This document shows, one piece after another, positions 4,457-5,658 of a DNA stretch of 5,658 bases. The position numbers were made by a program, and so were the translations under genes. Each line of letters starts with the position of its first letter. Within the stretch, counting starts at the first letter, position 1. The notes beneath the pieces are model-generated. The model was given only the letters and a program-made list of their open reading frames with translations, did not search any database and was not told the DNA's origin. The stretch comes from JANWYT01 sp046719465 (GTDB lineage: Bacteria > Chloroflexota > Anaerolineae > Aggregatilineales > Phototrophicaceae), in the NCBI GenBank assembly GCA_046719465.1, contig JBDNCV010000198.1, positions 1 to 5,658 on the forward strand, read 5' to 3'.

Positions 4457-5657
4457 GGAACACCTCCATCGCGTGGTGCAGCCCGGCAATCAGGGCATCA
4501 ATGTCTTCCGCTTGATTGTAGAAGGCGAGGCTGGCGCGGGCGCTGGCGGGCACGCCGAAGCGCTTGCCCAGCGGCTGCGCGCAGTGATGCCCCGCGCGGA
4601 TGGCGATCCCCTGCTCATCCAGCAGCGTAGCGAGGTCGTGGGCGTGGATGCTGCCCAGCGTAAAGGCGAATACTGCGCCGCGCTCAGGCGCGTTCCCCAG
4701 CAGGCGCAGCCCCTCCACCGCGCGCAGCTTGCCCAGCGCGTAGGCTGTCAGCTCATGCTCGTAGGCCATAATCTCGGCCATGCCCACGCTGTTGAGGTAA
4801 TCCACCGCCGCCCCCAGCGTGATCGCCTCGGCGATGGGCGGTGTGCCTGCTTCAAACTTGGCGGGCGGCTCCGCATAGGTGACGCGCTCCAGCTCCACCT
4901 TGACGATCATATCGCCGCCGCCGAGGAAGGGGTTCATCGCCTCCAGCAGCGACATCCGCCCCCACAGCACGCCGATTCCGGTCGGGCCGCACATCTTGTG
5001 CCCACTGAAGGCGTAGAAGTCGCACCCAAGCGCCTGCACGTCCACCGGCAGGTGGAGCAGCGCTTGCGCCCCGTCCACGAGCACGACCGCGCCCGCCGCG
5101 TGCGCGGCATCCGCAATCTGCCGCACGGGGTTGATCGTCCCCAACACGTTGGAAGCGTGGACGAACGACACCAGCTTCACCCCATCGAGGCGGCGCTCAA
5201 GGTCGCTCAGGTCGAGCGTGCCGTCATCCAGCACAGGCAGGTAGCGGATCTCGATCCCGAGCTGGTCGCGCAGGATGTGCCACGGGACGAGGTTGCTGTG
5301 ATGCTCCATCACGGTGAGCAGCACCGCGTCGCCGGCCTTGAGGAACTTGCGCCCCCACGCATTCGCCACCAAGTTGATCCCTTCTGTGGTGTTGCGCGTG
5401 AAGATCACCTCTTCAGGTTGGGGGGCGTGGATGAACGCGGCCACTTTGCGGCGCGCTTCCTCATAGGCGTGGGTGGCGGCCTCGCTCAAAACGTGGATGC
5501 CGCGGTGCACGTTGGCGTTGATCGTGCGGTAGTAGGCCGCCTGCGCGTCGATCACGGCCTGCGGCTTCTGCGAGGTAGCCGCGTTGTCGAGGTAGATCAG
5601 CGGGCGGTCATGCACCGTCTGGTTCAAAATCGGGAAATCGGAGCGCACGTGTCGCAT
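4446..5657 (-). CDS. sufS: SufS, group II cysteine desulfurase
   Basis: A PLP-dependent enzyme of 403 aa as read, converting L-cysteine to L-alanine and leaving a persulfide for Fe-S cluster assembly. Family marks are YLDNAATSQKP (22-32), TRNTTEGINLVA (87-98), MEHHSN with the PLP-stacking His (119-120), VDGAQ with D195 for the pyridine nitrogen, SGHK with K221 as the Schiff-base lysine, and RAGHHCAQP with the catalytic C359. R374 in ASARASLAFYN fits the substrate-carboxylate arginine. The short loop around C359 marks group II (SufS) rather than IscS. The ATG at 5657 is one base from the window end. The N-terminus MRHVRSDFPIL is close to the normal family start, but a few more residues upstream cannot be excluded. 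It overlaps sufU by 11 bp. sufB, sufC and sufD would be expected upstream, outside the window. Confidence 0.96.
   Translation of the reverse strand: MRHVRSDFPILNQTVHDRPLIYLDNAATSQKPQAVIDAQAAYYRTINANVHRGIHVLSEAATHAYEEARRKVAAFIHAPQPEEVIFTRNTTEGINLVANAWGRKFLKAGDAVLLTVMEHHSNLVPWHILRDQLGIEIRYLPVLDDGTLDLSDLERRLDGVKLVSFVHASNVLGTINPVRQIADAAHAAGAVVLVDGAQALLHLPVDVQALGCDFYAFSGHKMCGPTGIGVLWGRMSLLEAMNPFLGGGDMIVKVELERVTYAEPPAKFEAGTPPIAEAITLGAAVDYLNSVGMAEIMAYEHELTAYALGKLRAVEGLRLLGNAPERGAVFAFTLGSIHAHDLATLLDEQGIAIRAGHHCAQPLGKRFGVPASARASLAFYNQAEDIDALIAGLHHAMEVFHVS
4461..4467 (-). promoter_or_regulatory. Strong Shine-Dalgarno of sufU inside sufS
   Basis: GGAGGTG on the minus strand (core GGAGG at 4463-4467) lies 6 nt from the ATG at 4456 and within the last codons of sufS. 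It fixes the sufU start and supports coupling of the two genes. Confidence 0.75.
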
Positions 5658-5658
5658 A

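Noticed and set aside
4457..4489. 11-residue N-terminal extension of SufU
   Set aside because: The extension has no family similarity and would place the strong GGAGG site inside the coding region instead of before the ATG at 4456.

Overview
The window looks like chromosomal DNA from a moderately GC-rich bacterium, most likely Chloroflexota (Anaerolineae-like). This is inferred from recognised protein families, not from a search. The R3H-domain ATPase of the cyanobacterial/plastid Ycf45 type, a Trm112-like protein with a GNAT-like neighbour, and a SufS-SufU pair without SufE all fit that phylum. Six genes are supported, and five of them lie on the minus strand.

Left edge (1-296): a 130-bp unit repeated in tandem about 2.3 times. 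Each unit holds four short GC-rich hairpins with tetraloops of the TTCA/TGAA (or TTTA/TAAA) type. The array runs off the window and ends exactly at the stop codon of the first gene.

Left operon (minus strand, transcribed 3400 to 297): a good sigma70-type promoter (3371-3400) drives a small Trm112-like protein (3075-3329). Next comes a protein with two GNAT-like halves (2038-2991), and then, 13 nt on, an AAA/R3H nucleic-acid-binding ATPase (297-2024). A 9-bp inverted repeat lies between the first two genes, and one arm can alternatively pair next to the Shine-Dalgarno sequence of the second. The operon ends at the hairpin array.

Middle (3330-3659): a 330-bp divergent intergenic region with the Trm112 promoter leftward and a weaker candidate promoter rightward. 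It also holds a terminator-like hairpin oriented for leftward transcription and a few small palindromes and repeats.

Right half: a stand-alone response-regulator receiver (3660-4031, plus strand) meets sufU (4028-4456, minus) tail to tail, and their stop codons overlap. sufU overlaps the end of sufS (4446-5657, minus), whose start lies at the window edge. SufS takes sulfur from cysteine and SufU, the zinc-dependent transfer protein, accepts it for Fe-S cluster assembly. The scaffold genes (sufBCD) are not in the window.

No RNA gene, CRISPR array, transposase or phage gene was seen. The least explained items are the hairpin array, the possible antisense arrangement of suf and the response regulator, and the joint function of the Trm112/GNAT-like/R3H-ATPase operon.
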